Shown one piece after another: positions 1-10,489 of a DNA stretch of 64,000 nucleotides. A program made the translations under genes and the position numbers. A model generated the notes under the pieces. That model was not told where the DNA came from, ran no database searches, and was given only the letters and a program-made list of their open reading frames with translations. Each line of letters begins with the position of its first letter. The stretch's first letter is position 1. This DNA is from Utricularia gibba (taxonomy: Eukaryota > Streptophyta > Magnoliopsida > Lamiales > Lentibulariaceae): assembly GCA_002189035.1 (NCBI GenBank), contig NEEC01000008.1:682001-746000 (forward strand), written 5' to 3'.

Positions 1-567
1 TGGTTAGGAATGAATGTGTATTTGTGAATGTAGTGATTTTGTAAGGACCCCATACATCCATATGTGCCTTTTCATAAAAGATCTAGTACTATGCCTTCAT
101 TGCTTTCAAACTTCAATCTTGTTAGTTTTCTAGTATGACAGAATTCACAAGGTGTTAATTGCTTCTCATCTCTGGAGGAAATTAATTGAAGTTTTCTCAT
201 TTTGCTGGTGCATGACCCAAATGCATATTCCATAAAACAAGTTTGACAATGGCTGCGTTTGCAAAAGGTGCTCAGATGAAAAGGAAATAGAGTCATTAAA
301 GACATCAAAAGTAGAATCTCCATCAATGAATTGTTCATCTAGCCAATACAAACCTCTAACCAACTTAAGTGATGGCTCCTTGTGAGAATACTTTAAAACA
401 AGATATTTTGCATCCTCTTTTTTTTTAATCCCATTTGCCGCCTGTTTAGGTATAGGGCTACTGGCTATTCTTGTATTTCCATTTCCACTAACTATAGTGC
501 TTTGTCTTAGATCACAGACATGTTTAGTTTTCGTCATATTATAGTTTGCAACAATGATCTGCTTCAT
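1..567 (-). pseudogene. Ty1/copia integrase-region relic
   Basis: Read on the minus strand, this stretch is the pre-integrase zinc region running into the integrase core of a copia polyprotein. Around 130-340 the frame contains CEFCHTRK, a late zinc-binding Cys pair. Continuing below 72, in a shifted frame, it reads HMDVWGPYKITT, the hallmark start of the copia integrase catalytic core with its first Asp. The element continues beyond the left window edge. Frameshifts separate the pieces, so it is not functional. Assignment to copia rests on the order of zinc region and core and on the DVWGP motif. Confidence 0.75.
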
Positions 568-614
568 TACTTACCATGTTCTAGACTTGTCTGTTAGAAG
601 TCGGCCTGGGTCTC

Positions 615-668
615 TATGATCAAAGACATCAGAGAAGTAGAATTCAAAGAAATGACTCTATGGTAACA
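615..668 (+). repeat. Direct repeat copy 1 (partner 1560-1620)
   Basis: The sequence from TATGATCAAAGACAT through GGTAACAAAAG recurs at 1560-1620 with only a few substitutions. Origin unknown; it may be part of an LTR or leader of a lost element. Confidence 0.7.
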
Positions 669-1559
669 AAAGTTAGAATTTCAGGACATTTTTATTCATT
701 TCTGGAAATGCTTACATGGATGTATCTCTTTAGTAATTAAGTTTTCAAATATCAATAAAGGAAAGGTTTTCAATTTTCGAAAACTGCCCTCACATAAACC
801 CAATTTCTGCTTGAAAACTCAATAAAATATAAGACAAGTTATTTCCTCTTTCATTTCTCTATTCGCACTAGATTCTTCTAGATCACACACACAACAGGTA
901 AATGACTTTTAATTTATTCATATTTGGTGAATGTTATGCATTAGATGTGAACGTATTTGTTTCCAACTAGTTGCTATTTTTTTTCTTTCAATTTTTTCTG
1001 TATCTCACTCTCTTTTTGAAAACATGCATTTTGTAATTTGATGGGTGGGAATTAAGATTCTTGTTACATTTAATAAGATTGTTGAATTAGATGGAGTTTC
1101 TTTTATCTTACCCTTTCAATATGGTTCCAAATTTCTCAGGAACTTTCTTTTTCATATTCTCCTGATTTCCTTGTAACTTAAACCCATTATTTTTGTTTAT
1201 GATGTATTTCACTGATTATTAAATCATTTTATTGCTTAATATTAGTAGTTAAAATCAGAATACTGTTTTTGGAATCATTGTTTCAAATCTATGCAATAAC
1301 TTTATTCACACATGATTTTCAAATGTGATTAGAAAATAGTTACATGAATTTGATCAGTCATTTTTATGATATCTTTTGTTGATTATAAATGATTCCTAAG
1401 TATTTAAATGTGTTTTGATGATGTATTTCAATATAATTAGTTGTTTTATTATTTAGAAATCATTTATTACTTCATATTAGCATACAAAATCAAATTTTTT
1501 ACTTCTAGAGTTATTGCTTAAATTAGGAATGATGTGATTATGAATATGCTTATTAATTT

Positions 1560-1620
1560 GTATGATCAAAGACAACTAGAAAAGCAGAATTCGAAGAAAA
1601 TGATTCTACGGTAACAAAAG
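1560..1620 (+). repeat. Direct repeat copy 2 (partner 615-668)
   Basis: Near-identical to 615-668. It lies immediately outside the left LTR of the minus-strand copia element, so it marks the pre-insertion DNA on that side. Confidence 0.7.
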
Positions 1621-1633
1621 GGAGAGCTTCAAC

Positions 1634-1848
1634 AACAGAGCAATATTGAAGAAATTTGAAAACCCAGTTCGAAAGGTCAAGAACCGAAGGGTGAGAAGAA
1701 AACTCTCTATTGATTTCTTAGTTCAAAACAATTGAAATATCCTATTTATATTTTGTACAGAACTCATATAATAAAGGAATTATACAAAAGAACAATCAAG
1801 GTTGTTCTGCACTCTGTGGCCTGCCGCAATTCCCTTGTTGTGATAATA
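1634..1848 (-). repeat. 3' LTR of the 1634-6116 copia element
   Basis: Matches 5912-6116 along its length, from CAATATTGAAGAAAT through TTGTGATAATA. A purine-rich tract (GAGGGGGGG on the minus strand, near 1849-1858) sits just inside it, as expected for the polypurine primer. Confidence 0.85.
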
Positions 1849-2757
1849 TCCCCCCCTCAAGCTGGATGAAGGATGACGGATGCATTCCCAGCTTGCACAC
1901 GAGACTATGGAAAGTAGCAGCAGCTAAAGACTTGGTAAAACAATCAGCTACCTGGGAAGAAGAGCGAACATGCGTGGGCACTAAGAATCCAACCTTAAAT
2001 AGATCGCGAACGAGATGACAATCAATGTCTAAGTGTTTTGTGCGCTCATGGAACATAGGGTTCTTGGTAATATGGATAGTAGATTGGCTATCACATCAAA
2101 GGGTCACAGGATGTGTAAATCAACCATCCAAATCACATACCACATATGAGATCCATAACAACTCAACAGCCGTTGCACCAAGACTACGATACTCAACTTT
2201 CGTGAAAGACTGAGACACCGTTGGTTGTTTCTTGGTCCTCCAAGAAATCAGACTCTCACCCATGAACACACAATAACCACTCATAGACTTTCTGGTTTCA
2301 ATACATGCTCCATAGTCTGCATCTGCATAAGCAGCAAAATGCATTGCTGAGGAGTTTGGAAGTGTCAGATAGAACAAACCAAGGTCTACATGACTTGATA
2401 GATAATTAAGCAGTCTGCGTGCACCTTCCCAGTGTGCTAGTTTTGGCCTTTGAATGAATTGACTCAATTGTTGGACTGAAAATGCCAGATCCGGTCTAGT
2501 GAAACTCAAATAAAGCAATCTACGAATGAGGCATCTGTAACAGTCCGATTGCACATCAGGTTTAGTGTATCAACATGATTGAGTGTATCTGTTCCAAAGT
2601 CATGTAAAATGCCCTAAATATATTTCTGCTGGCTTAAATGGATCCCAATGGGTGAGTGAAGGATTTCAACGCCAAGAAAAAAAGTAGCTTTTCCTAAATC
2701 CTTGATGGTGAAGGTGAAGTGTAAGCCATCTTTCAGTGCTTGGATGTCACATCAAAA
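1849..2757 (-). pseudogene. copia reverse transcriptase C-terminus and RNase H
   Basis: Minus-strand reading, high to low coordinate. About 2560-2755 encodes the RT thumb (KDLGKATFFLGVEI). 2120-2554 encodes the RT-RNase H connection (TRPDLAFSVQQLSQF) and the RNase H core (YADADYGACIETRKS, then the tail motif SWRTKKQPTVSQS, with KVEYRSL where copia usually has AEYRAL). 1796-2056 ends with [10 protein letters not shown] and an LEGG-like terminus next to the polypurine tract. Frameshifts between these blocks and the loss of the RT palm (no YVDD) make it non-functional. Confidence 0.88.
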
Positions 2758-3117
2758 TGATCCCATACCCAAGAAGATCTTCTACTATTAGTAATTTTGG
2801 ATATTATACTTTTATCAGTATAACCAGATTTCTTCTTCTTTGTCCTAGAGGTACTTGGCTTCCAAAAGGATCATTTTTGAGGTGGTTTTGATGTAGAATC
2901 ATGTACATATTCACTATCAATCTTCTCAATAATTTTGTCCTTTTCAGTTTCCATGATATACCTAGCCCCTAAAATTAAAATATATGAATATTTCAACTAT
3001 AAATTACATTCATGTAAAGCAAAAAAACTACTTGAAAAATCACGAAAAAAAAATGTATTTCACTCAATCCAAAGATATAATTGTTATGGTTTGCGACATC
3101 TATTGCTGGAGTTTAGC
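2758..3117. other. Non-copia insert inside the copia element
   Basis: The copia RT reading breaks at about 2757. From here to the solo LTR I recognise no domain; the sequence is AT-rich with poly(A)-like runs near 3047. It is presumably part of a further insertion. Confidence 0.35.
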
Positions 3118-4500
3118 ATAATACCTCTCTAATGATCATGGTTATGTATGAAATCAATAAAGGATGGGGCCCACACCGGTATGGAGGTTGTTTTTATCAA
3201 CCAATAGAGGTGAAGCAGGTGCTATCTAAAGGAAGGGCCATATGACAACCTCAAGATAAGGGGGATGCTGACTCATGATGTCTCTTAGGTTCAGATGGAT
3301 GGAGTCATTTTGGAAAAAACCTGAAGAATCATAGTTGAAGAGGAGGAGGAGGGTAGGAAATACAGCTAGTGAGAAAGGGAAGTTCTTGATTCTAGTTGTG
3401 GGAAGGGATTACTTCTGTAGGGGATAAGGTAAGTGGGATGAGTGCTACTACCTTTTGGAAGCATGCTTTGATGCTTCTCTGGAACACATGTGATAATTGC
3501 CTATGTGTTATTATATGTTATTTTGGAAAGAGTTCTTCCCTGTTTTTATTAACATGTTTTTCCCCCTTGTTCTTCATTGTGTGAAGAGTCTAGCAGGGCA
3601 CGTCCTCTTCTGGTCTTGGTGCCTCAACTCTGTTTAGAGTCCCTAAAATTCTTCTTTCAAAACCTAAGTTGTTTTCTTCCAAGGATTTTGTGCCCTTGTT
3701 GGTCGGTTTCCAAACAAGTGTTTCCTTTCGAGGTGTATAAAGTGTTCAATGTTCATTGTTTATGTGCTATGTGTATATATGTTAGGAAATGGAGAGGAGT
3801 GTGGACCCACACTCCTAGCAACATGATTTTAACCATAGGATTTATGGCTAAATATGTCAGACATGTTTGAGGCATCCCTATGAGATAAGCCAATTAAGAA
3901 AGACCAGGGAACATGTTTTATGCATGCTATGGTCTAAGTTTAGAGGTGGTGTTCGATTGGTGGCTCTTCTGAACACTACTAAAGGACCTAGGCAATAGAT
4001 GACCCTTTTCCTAAGATCTGGAAGTGATGCCTAAACTGAAGGGTCAAGGGGATTGGGCAAAGATAGACAACAGGGCTCACTACTTGGATATGTGCTTGAC
4101 TTCGAGTCTTATGCTCAAACATTTTTTCTTCACTTCATTCATGTTTATCTTTTACCAAACTTCAGTAGCATGACCACTCTATGTTTTAACTTTTTCCAGA
4201 TGTAGAGGGGAATGATGGAAGGTTTGGTGATCAACCAAAGTAGGAGTTTAGCTGTAGAAGTTGTGGTAGATCAAGAATAGCTTTTAGAACCTTAACTACG
4301 TTGTGAGGAATATGCTTAGTAGGCTGGACATAGTTCCTTTTGCATGTTTGAACGGTTGTGAGTTAGTATACATGTAGCCATATTAACGTTATTTCTCCAT
4401 GTTACAAAGGGGTTAAGTTGCCTTGAGTCCTAACGTTGAATGAGACTTGACAGTCATGCCTCATGCCTCTTGGGCCCTGGGCATGGGTCCTGACAATAAT
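3118..4500 (-). mobile_element. Probable solo LTR of a gypsy element, with 5-bp target duplication
   Basis: On the minus strand the segment 4495-3123 begins TGTCAGGACCC, a common start of plant gypsy LTRs. It is flanked by identical 5-base words (ATAAT on the plus strand at 3118-3122 and 4496-4500). About 1.37 kb long and without coding sequence, it fits a solo LTR left by recombination. Weakness: the inner end reads GGT rather than the usual CA, so one terminus may have mutated. Confidence 0.5.
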
Positions 4501-4927
4501 TCAATAGAAGCACATTTTAAAATAAATATAACCAAGATCTAGTGGAAGAATACATACCCAAGAGAATCTGACTTGGATAGAATAAAGAATAGTCACAATC
4601 TTCAAAGAAATAGGTAGAGCGAAAATATATTATTGAGAAGAAAACTGAAACCCTCAAGTCAAAAGGGTCAAGGGTTCTTACTTAAGATGGGAGAAGTAAA
4701 TTTTTAATAAAATTTATTGAATATTATTTAATATATAAATATTATTGACGGGTCGAGTGATTAATGGGTTTTAAAATTAAAATCCATCATCCGACCCAAT
4801 AACAACGGATTGTATTAATTTAATCCACTTAGTTTTTTTATTTTTTGATAATTATCAAATTGCGGGTTTACATATGCGGGTATGATCGGATCGGACGGAT
4901 TTACATTAATTTGCTCACTCCTACCTA
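4501..4927. other. AT-rich segment with no recognisable gene
   Basis: Separates the probable solo LTR from the copia gag. Contains A/T-rich repeats (4730-4870) but no domain that I can support. Confidence 0.3.
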
Positions 4928-5821
4928 CTAATGACCCTTTTTCTTCTTTTTTTTATCAGGATAACCATTCAACTTGTAGCAATTTTCTCGCAAGTGCCCT
5001 TCTTGTTTACAATAGGCATAGTGTCTTCCCTTTGGATCCTTGGTTTGGATTGGAATAGCCGAAGATGGTGATAATTGGTTAATCATAGCATGGCTACCAA
5101 GATGTTGATGTGCCATAAAAGCACTCTCCTGTACTGCCGTCTTAACACCCAGGTTTAGCTGTCCCTCCACCGTTATCATCATAGCATAAGCTTGGTCCAA
5201 ATCTTGTTCCGGCTGCATGGTAATGATCTGATCAGTGATGGCAGGAAATTGCTCATTCAGTCCATTTAGGAACTACACCAGTCTGGTTCGTTGCGCTGCC
5301 TTTGTCTCTTTGCAAATTACACATTGATTTGTAGGCATGAGTCCATACAAATCTGTCCACAAATTTTTCATGCGAGAGTAATACTCGACCAACATTTGCC
5401 CTTGTGAAACATGGTACAATTCACGTTGAATGTGAAAAATTGCTGCTAAATTCATTTTCCCCAATTGCTTCTCCATCGTCTCCCAAAGCTCCTTTGCGTT
5501 TCCTGCTGAATTGAAATTGTTGACCAACTCCTATGATATGGAGTTCATCAACCAACATCTCACCATCACATCTACTCAATTACATGCATTGTAGGTTGGA
5601 TTTGAAACTGGTGCTTGTGGAAGTCTACCATTTACAAACACCAATTTATTATGTGCTTCCAGAGCCATGGTCATACTTCTACGCCAAGAGAGGAAGTTTT
5701 TGGTGGTCAAAGACGGAGTCACCAAGATGAGACTTGGATTTTTAGACCCATGAACATATAATGGGTCTAAAGCATTAAGCCCTTGGTGTTGAAGTATCTG
5801 TAGTAATTTTCTCACATCCAA
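4928..5821 (-). pseudogene. copia Gag (N-terminal and UBN2-like regions, damaged zinc knuckle)
   Basis: Minus-strand reading from 5821 gives the copia Gag N-terminus (GSKNPSLILVTPSL, then LSWRRSMTMALEAHNK). Next comes the UBN2-like capsid region at 5273-5527 (LWETMEKQLGK, YYSRMKNLWTDL) and a zinc-knuckle region at 4928-5218 ending HLRENCYKLNGYP. The knuckle reads YAYCKQEGHLRENC, so the first Cys of the CCHC is replaced by Tyr. Stops and frameshifts split the gene into three frames. Gag would coat the element RNA in virus-like particles; this copy cannot. Confidence 0.82.
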
Positions 5822-5911
5822 GAGGTTACCACGAGTTTCACTTGAAGTTTATGGAGAATCGGTCATTATGTTCGCTCCACACTCACCGCACCATAAACAA
5901 GTGAACAAAAA

Positions 5912-6116
5912 AACAGGGCAATATTGAAGAAATCTAAAAACCCAATTCGGAATGTCAAGAATAGAAGGGTGAGAAGAAAATTCTCTATTGATTTCTTAAT
6001 TAGAAACAATTGAAATATCCTCTTTATATTTTGTACATAACTAATATAATAAAGGAATTATACAAAAGAACACTTGCATTTCTGTGGCATGCCACCATTC
6101 CCTTATTGTGATAATA
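5912..6116 (-). repeat. 5' LTR of the 1634-6116 copia element
   Basis: Partner of 1634-1848. The expected primer site after it (lower coordinates) is not recognisable as the usual initiator-Met tRNA complement, so it is degenerate or was never standard. Confidence 0.85.
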
Positions 6117-6200
6117 GAATCCAACGCCGGTCTCAAATACTTGTAACGGAAATCACGAATACAAACAGAGTGGTTGCGAGTTAAACTGATAGCTGCACGT

Positions 6201-6453
6201 TCACTCTTCCTCGCTGGCTTCCTCGCCGTTCTTCTTGTTGTGCTTCCGGGCATACCTCTGGTTCCTTAAAAACTTAGGGTCCATCTGTGGACAACCCCAC
6301 CGGTCAAGACCCAAGATTGATGATCACATGGGGTGAGAGAAGCACACGAAAATTACCCCTTTTGTCGAGGTATGGCGATGGCGCTTGGTCTTCTTGATCC
6401 CGTTCTTGTGGGCATGACTGGTTGTGCGCCGTATGATTCTTCGACTTCGCCAT
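6201..6453 (-). pseudogene. RPL29: Ribosomal protein eL29 (60S L29) gene, frameshifted
   Basis: Exon 1 is 6357-6453, the intron 6285-6356 (GTAATT...CCACAG) and exon 2 6201-6284. Exon 1 opens MAKSKNHTAHNQS and resumes AHKNGIKKTKRHRHTSTKG. Exon 2 reads [18 protein letters not shown] followed by an acidic tail and TGA. This is the whole ~60-residue eL29, a basic protein of the large ribosomal subunit. Near 6412-6418 five bases are missing compared with the family's NQS-(2 residues)-AHKNG, which shifts the frame and truncates the product. The intron and splice sites are intact, so this is a genuine gene copy, not a retrocopy. It is either recently broken or affected by a sequence error. A copia LTR begins about 85 bp past the stop. 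Confidence 0.88.
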
Positions 6454-6633
6454 TACTTCCTTCTCAGGTCTGCTAAGAAACGGAAGGCAACAGCAATCAA
6501 TACAAATAAATCCACCTGCGCGAACAGACGCTGGTAATCATCTCTGCTGATGCCAGAAGGTAAGGAGATAGATGCTCAACTGCAGGAGGAACGACGGATC
6601 CGCCGATGTCTGTCGTCGACGGAACGATTGAAG

Positions 6634-6673
6634 AAACCCTAACTGCATAAAGCGAATAATGGGCCTTGGCCCA
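6634..6673 (-). promoter_or_regulatory. Site II and telo-box promoter of the eL29 gene
   Basis: On the minus strand, GGGCC AAGGCCCA (6661-6673) gives two overlapping site II-like TGGGCC/GGCCCA boxes. About 20 bases downstream is TTAGGGTTT (6634-6642). This pairing is typical of plant ribosomal-protein promoters. A short 5' UTR intron ending TTCTTAGCAG just above the ATG is likely. Confidence 0.65.
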
Positions 6674-7530
6674 ACCATTTTTCTTGAGCCTCTCAGAACG
6701 AAATATGATCATCCATGGCTCTGGAAACATTGCTGATGTCTGTAAAAAAATGTGGAGATCATCTGAAGAGGCCTCCCAGTCCCCTGATAACGAGAAAGAA
6801 AGCTTTTTGTATTCAAGGGTGTCTTTGTGATGGTGAGTTGAACCAGCAGCAGTTTCCCTTCGGGCTGCAACAAAGCATGGCCTAAAAAATCCTGCCAAAG
6901 AAGAGACCTCTCAGTCTCATCTCAAAGGTGCAATCTTTCATTGGCAAAGAGGCACAGGCGCAGAGTTCCAGTGCACCAACCAGAAATACTAAATAAATGG
7001 CAAACTATGGCTGTCCTGTCAAGCATAACTACGCAACGCTAACCTCCTTGCATTCACGGAGAGTGAGAACCAACCAATTAACTTAAAAAACACACACACA
7101 TACACAAATGGACGACGAGGAACTGATGGGGGCTGATGCTAATCGACTGATCAACATACTTCAGAGATGGCTCTCTCCTCTCTGTCCAGTGATTTCCTGA
7201 TGCAGCTGCATTCTCGCTCCCACGAAAACGGCTTTCTCATCATTCCCATCCATCTCACGGTTAGTTTCAAAAGCCAACACTACAACATCTCAAACTCATA
7301 ATGATGCAATAGCCAACAAGCCCCATTCGAAAAGTCCTCTTTTCATCATCGCCAGCAATGCCTCTTGTCTTCTGAACTTTTGTAACAGCTTTTCAGGAGA
7401 GGCAGGCTTAGCCTTTGTAGTGCTACAGATACAGCTTAAAAATAAATAATAATCCCCAAGCTGATCAGAAGCTTAATTAATTTGACACTCCAGCAGCTAC
7501 TGCATTGGATAACAGCATCGTATCATTAGT
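6674..7530. other. Spacer between the eL29 promoter and the 3' end of the TRM gene
   Basis: No coding exon is supported. Roughly 7300-7530 is probably 3' UTR of the minus-strand TRM gene. A 133-codon open frame at 6497-6898 has no family resemblance and overlaps the eL29 leader, so it was not called. Confidence 0.4.
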
Positions 7531-10489
7531 TCATGTGTCTGTTATCACTTCATCTATCAAAGAATTCAGTATCTGCGTCTCCATTTCAACACCCACTTCA
7601 AAAACTTCAATATCGAAATCAAGCCATCTCCCATGTTGGCTGCTCATCTCCCTATCCAGTAGATCATCAATCATAGAATCCCCTGCCTCGGGCCAACCAC
7701 AGATTTCCTTGCATATTTCTCTCCCTAGTCTCTCCTTTCTTCTAACTGAAACCAACCCCTCAGTCCACAGTTTGTATCCTCCACTAGTGAAATGTTTGAA
7801 CCTCAAATCCAGGCTTTCATTGAGATGGTCATAAAGAATCCTTGGGTTCATGCTAGGAGCGGATCCAGTTGTGTCTAACTTCAGTTTTCTCCTACTTTCC
7901 AGTCGATCAAAAACATGAGGGCTGACGATGTTACTACTTTGACCTAATGCATACTCGACATATGCATTTTCTATGTCATAAAGCATTTCCTTCACAAACT
8001 CTTCTTCCCATGTCCTTGTTGAATTCCTCGCATCAGTTAATATGAGGGCTTCCGGCTGGTTTATTAAGAGATTCATCATATCAGTAGCTGATGAAGCAGA
8101 GTCTGACAAGTCAGCATCCAAGCACTCCTTCGGATGCCTCAGATCAAGCACCTCTGGAGTTTGAGACAATGAAAACTGCTTGATACCTGCATTTATCAAC
8201 ATGAGATTTGGTCCAATGCTTGATGTTTTCGTGAACTAAAAAAACCATACATACCGGTGCTACAACTGTCTATGGTATCAGAACTGCAAATGTCACCAAC
8301 AGAAGAATGCTCAAGGACGGAATCAGGGCTTGGGAACCGGCAACCATGAACCTTCCGGGCTTGCAATATGCTGGCATCGTTCACCTCCTAAGCACAGCAC
8401 ATGAAGATAAACACTGTCAAATTATTTGCTCAACTAAATACAATTGAATGATAAAACGCTCTTGCATAAGCAGCTCACAGTGTAAAATGCACATATCAAT
8501 AGAAACAATTCAAGGTGAACTAATTAAACATTACACGAAACCCCTCAAATTCACATGATTGGTGGAGCATATTTCCCTTACAAAAAAAAAAAAAAAACAT
8601 TCCTCTTCCATCACCCAAACTTTCAAGCGTACCTGGTTGTCCATTTGCTGCATTCTATCCTTAGCTCTTTGTTGAATTTTAGGATGTAAAGTGCTCTCCG
8701 CATTAGACTGCACATCCCCAAATAATTTGGAAAACTCCACCTTCTCAGCTAATCGTTTCAATTTTTGTTCAAGGAGATAACTTAATGCATCAGCTCCATT
8801 CACACTCTTCTTAGTCCATGGATGCTCGCAATTATACTCGCTGTCTGAAAACATGATAGGCCATTTGCACTGAGGGCGCGTTGAACAGAGAAAATGATGA
8901 TCTCCAACTTTTGCGGCCTGAGAAGAACTTTTCATAGGAGCAGTGAAGGTAAAAGACACAACATCTGATCCTGGCAGATTAATATCATGCCCCCAATTAC
9001 TGTGAACTCTCATTGCTAAACTAGGCACACCAGCAAGCCCATCTGGTTCAGTCATCATCTCTTGAAAACTCTGATTTCCTGCTGAATGATAACTTCCGTC
9101 TATAGAGCGTTTCCTACAAGTGATTTTCTGAGAATTAGAACATGATTCGATCCTGTTCTCATCTTTGGAGTCTGAAGATAATTTTCTGGAATCAGATTTA
9201 GTGGCACCGTTAAGTCTACCAGAAGCCCGTTGCCTAGCATAGGAGGTTTCTTCATGAATTTCATTGCACTTCGAGGACTTTCCCCTATAAGCAGAAACAC
9301 AACTTTGCCTTGTATCATTCTGTCCAAGCACACGTGATCCCTTCTGCATGCTCGGTTTCATGACCGCAGATTGACCTGAGAGCAGCCGACTGTGACTAAA
9401 ATTACATGCCTGTTTTTGGTAGTCTCTTTTCTGAGGATTGGTCTTTGATTGCGGCTCGACTGTAATGGTTTTTTCTTGCATGTTTGGTATAAAATTTGTC
9501 GTCGTCCCATACAGAGATCCGCACCAGCTCTTACTCATTGGCAGCTCCTTAAGGTTCTCAAAAACACCGGATTCTTCTTTTCTAAGAGAAGCTTCAAACA
9601 ACTTTCTTGGTTTTTGGGACACTTGGACTTTCTCTTTCAACTCCTTTAGTCTCAAAGGAGCTGAAGATGATCCTACCGAGGGACGTCTCCCTTTTGCACT
9701 AGTATGGGGTGATGACTCAAGGATTCTTGCAGCTGCTTCCATTATCTGAGCAGCATCTTCAGGTGGTATATAAGTAGTCCTCTTAATGGGTGACAGAAGC
9801 TTCTGTTGGGTTACAGGAACTGCTTTAGCTGATTTAGGTGGTTTCACTTCAGTTTGAAACTTGTGCAGTCTCCTGTTAATCACAGATTGGTGCTGTAACC
9901 CATTCATAAGAGAATCGTCCTGCAATGTGCTGGATATCGAGGTTTGATGCTGATGCTGCCCAAGGTTTGATGCACGGCAAAGGGAACCACGAACGGATTG
10001 AGAATCAATGAATGGAGCTGAATGAGGCTCAGGGAATGTAGATTTTGGGAGAGAATCCAACCCCATTAGCCTTGCAACCACACCAGGTTGCCTGGTCCCA
10101 TAGACATCTTCATCAGTGATAGATGGCGGATGACTAGAATCACATGCCCCTTTTAATCTACCTGCTATTTCATGTTCTGCCCTCTGAAGAATGCCAAAAG
10201 AGAATTTCAAACCAGTGACCCGATGAGGGAAAAAATCATCAATACCCTCACCTTTGGTGCCTTGGTTGACTGCAGATTTCCTTCACATCTTTTCTTTCGC
10301 TTAGATTGCTCTACAGGAGGTTGAAAACAAGTAAATATTTTATTTTCTCAAGAGAAACAAGGGCTGTATTTCAAATGACATTTCAGGCATACCAGGCGTA
10401 TTCTGCTTGGTTGGAAGCAGCTGGTTACGAGATCTGGTGTTCCAGTCAAACATTTGGAGGAAGCCACCTCGCTTATCGATTCCCATCAT
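7531..10489 (-). CDS. TRM-family protein (TON1-recruiting motif, DUF4378), microtubule-associated
   Basis: Five coding exons: 10393-10489, 10252-10310, 8633-10183, 8255-8387 and 7531-8186. They total 2496 nt (831 residues) with all phases matching and GT..AG borders. The N-terminus carries the family's GGFLQMFDWNTRSRN block (exon 1). PGVVARLMGLDSLP, the VARLMGL motif of TRM/LONGIFOLIA proteins, lies near residues 85-98. The middle is long, Ser-rich and probably disordered. The last ~170 residues form the DUF4378 region (YDHLNESLDLRF, then KLWTEGLVSVRRKERLG). Family knowledge: TRM proteins recruit TON1 and PP2A to microtubules and affect preprophase-band formation and cell shape. A donor at 10956/10957 and an acceptor at about 10541 suggest a 5' UTR intron. 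The gene appears intact. Which TRM number it matches cannot be decided here. Confidence 0.9.

Larger units (their letters stand above)
568..1633. other. AT-rich spacer between two copia segments
   Basis: No coding region is supported here. The notable content is a direct repeat of about 58 bases (copies near 615 and 1560). A stretch at 800-895 resembles a promoter plus leader: an AATAAAATATAAG TATA-like box, then a CT-rich leader ending in a possible splice donor (ACAACAG/GTAAATG). No gene follows, so this may be transposon leader sequence. Confidence 0.4.
1634..6116 (-). mobile_element. Ty1/copia LTR retrotransposon, defective, with nested insertions
   Basis: Two direct repeats of about 205-215 bp (1634-1848 and 5912-6116) flank a minus-strand gag (4928-5821) and a minus-strand reverse transcriptase/RNase H (1849-2757). 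The protease, the integrase and the front of the RT are missing. In their place 2757-4927 holds non-copia DNA, including a probable solo LTR. The LTRs share most bases but differ by scattered changes and small indels, so the insertion is not recent. I found no clean 5-bp target duplication and no clean TG at the LTR start, so the exact ends are uncertain by several bases. The right LTR lies only about 85 bp beyond the stop codon of the eL29 gene. Confidence 0.85.

Noticed and set aside
6497-6898. 133-codon minus-strand open frame
   Set aside because: Overlaps the eL29 leader and promoter boxes and shows no family resemblance; its upstream Met is not in a plausible gene context.
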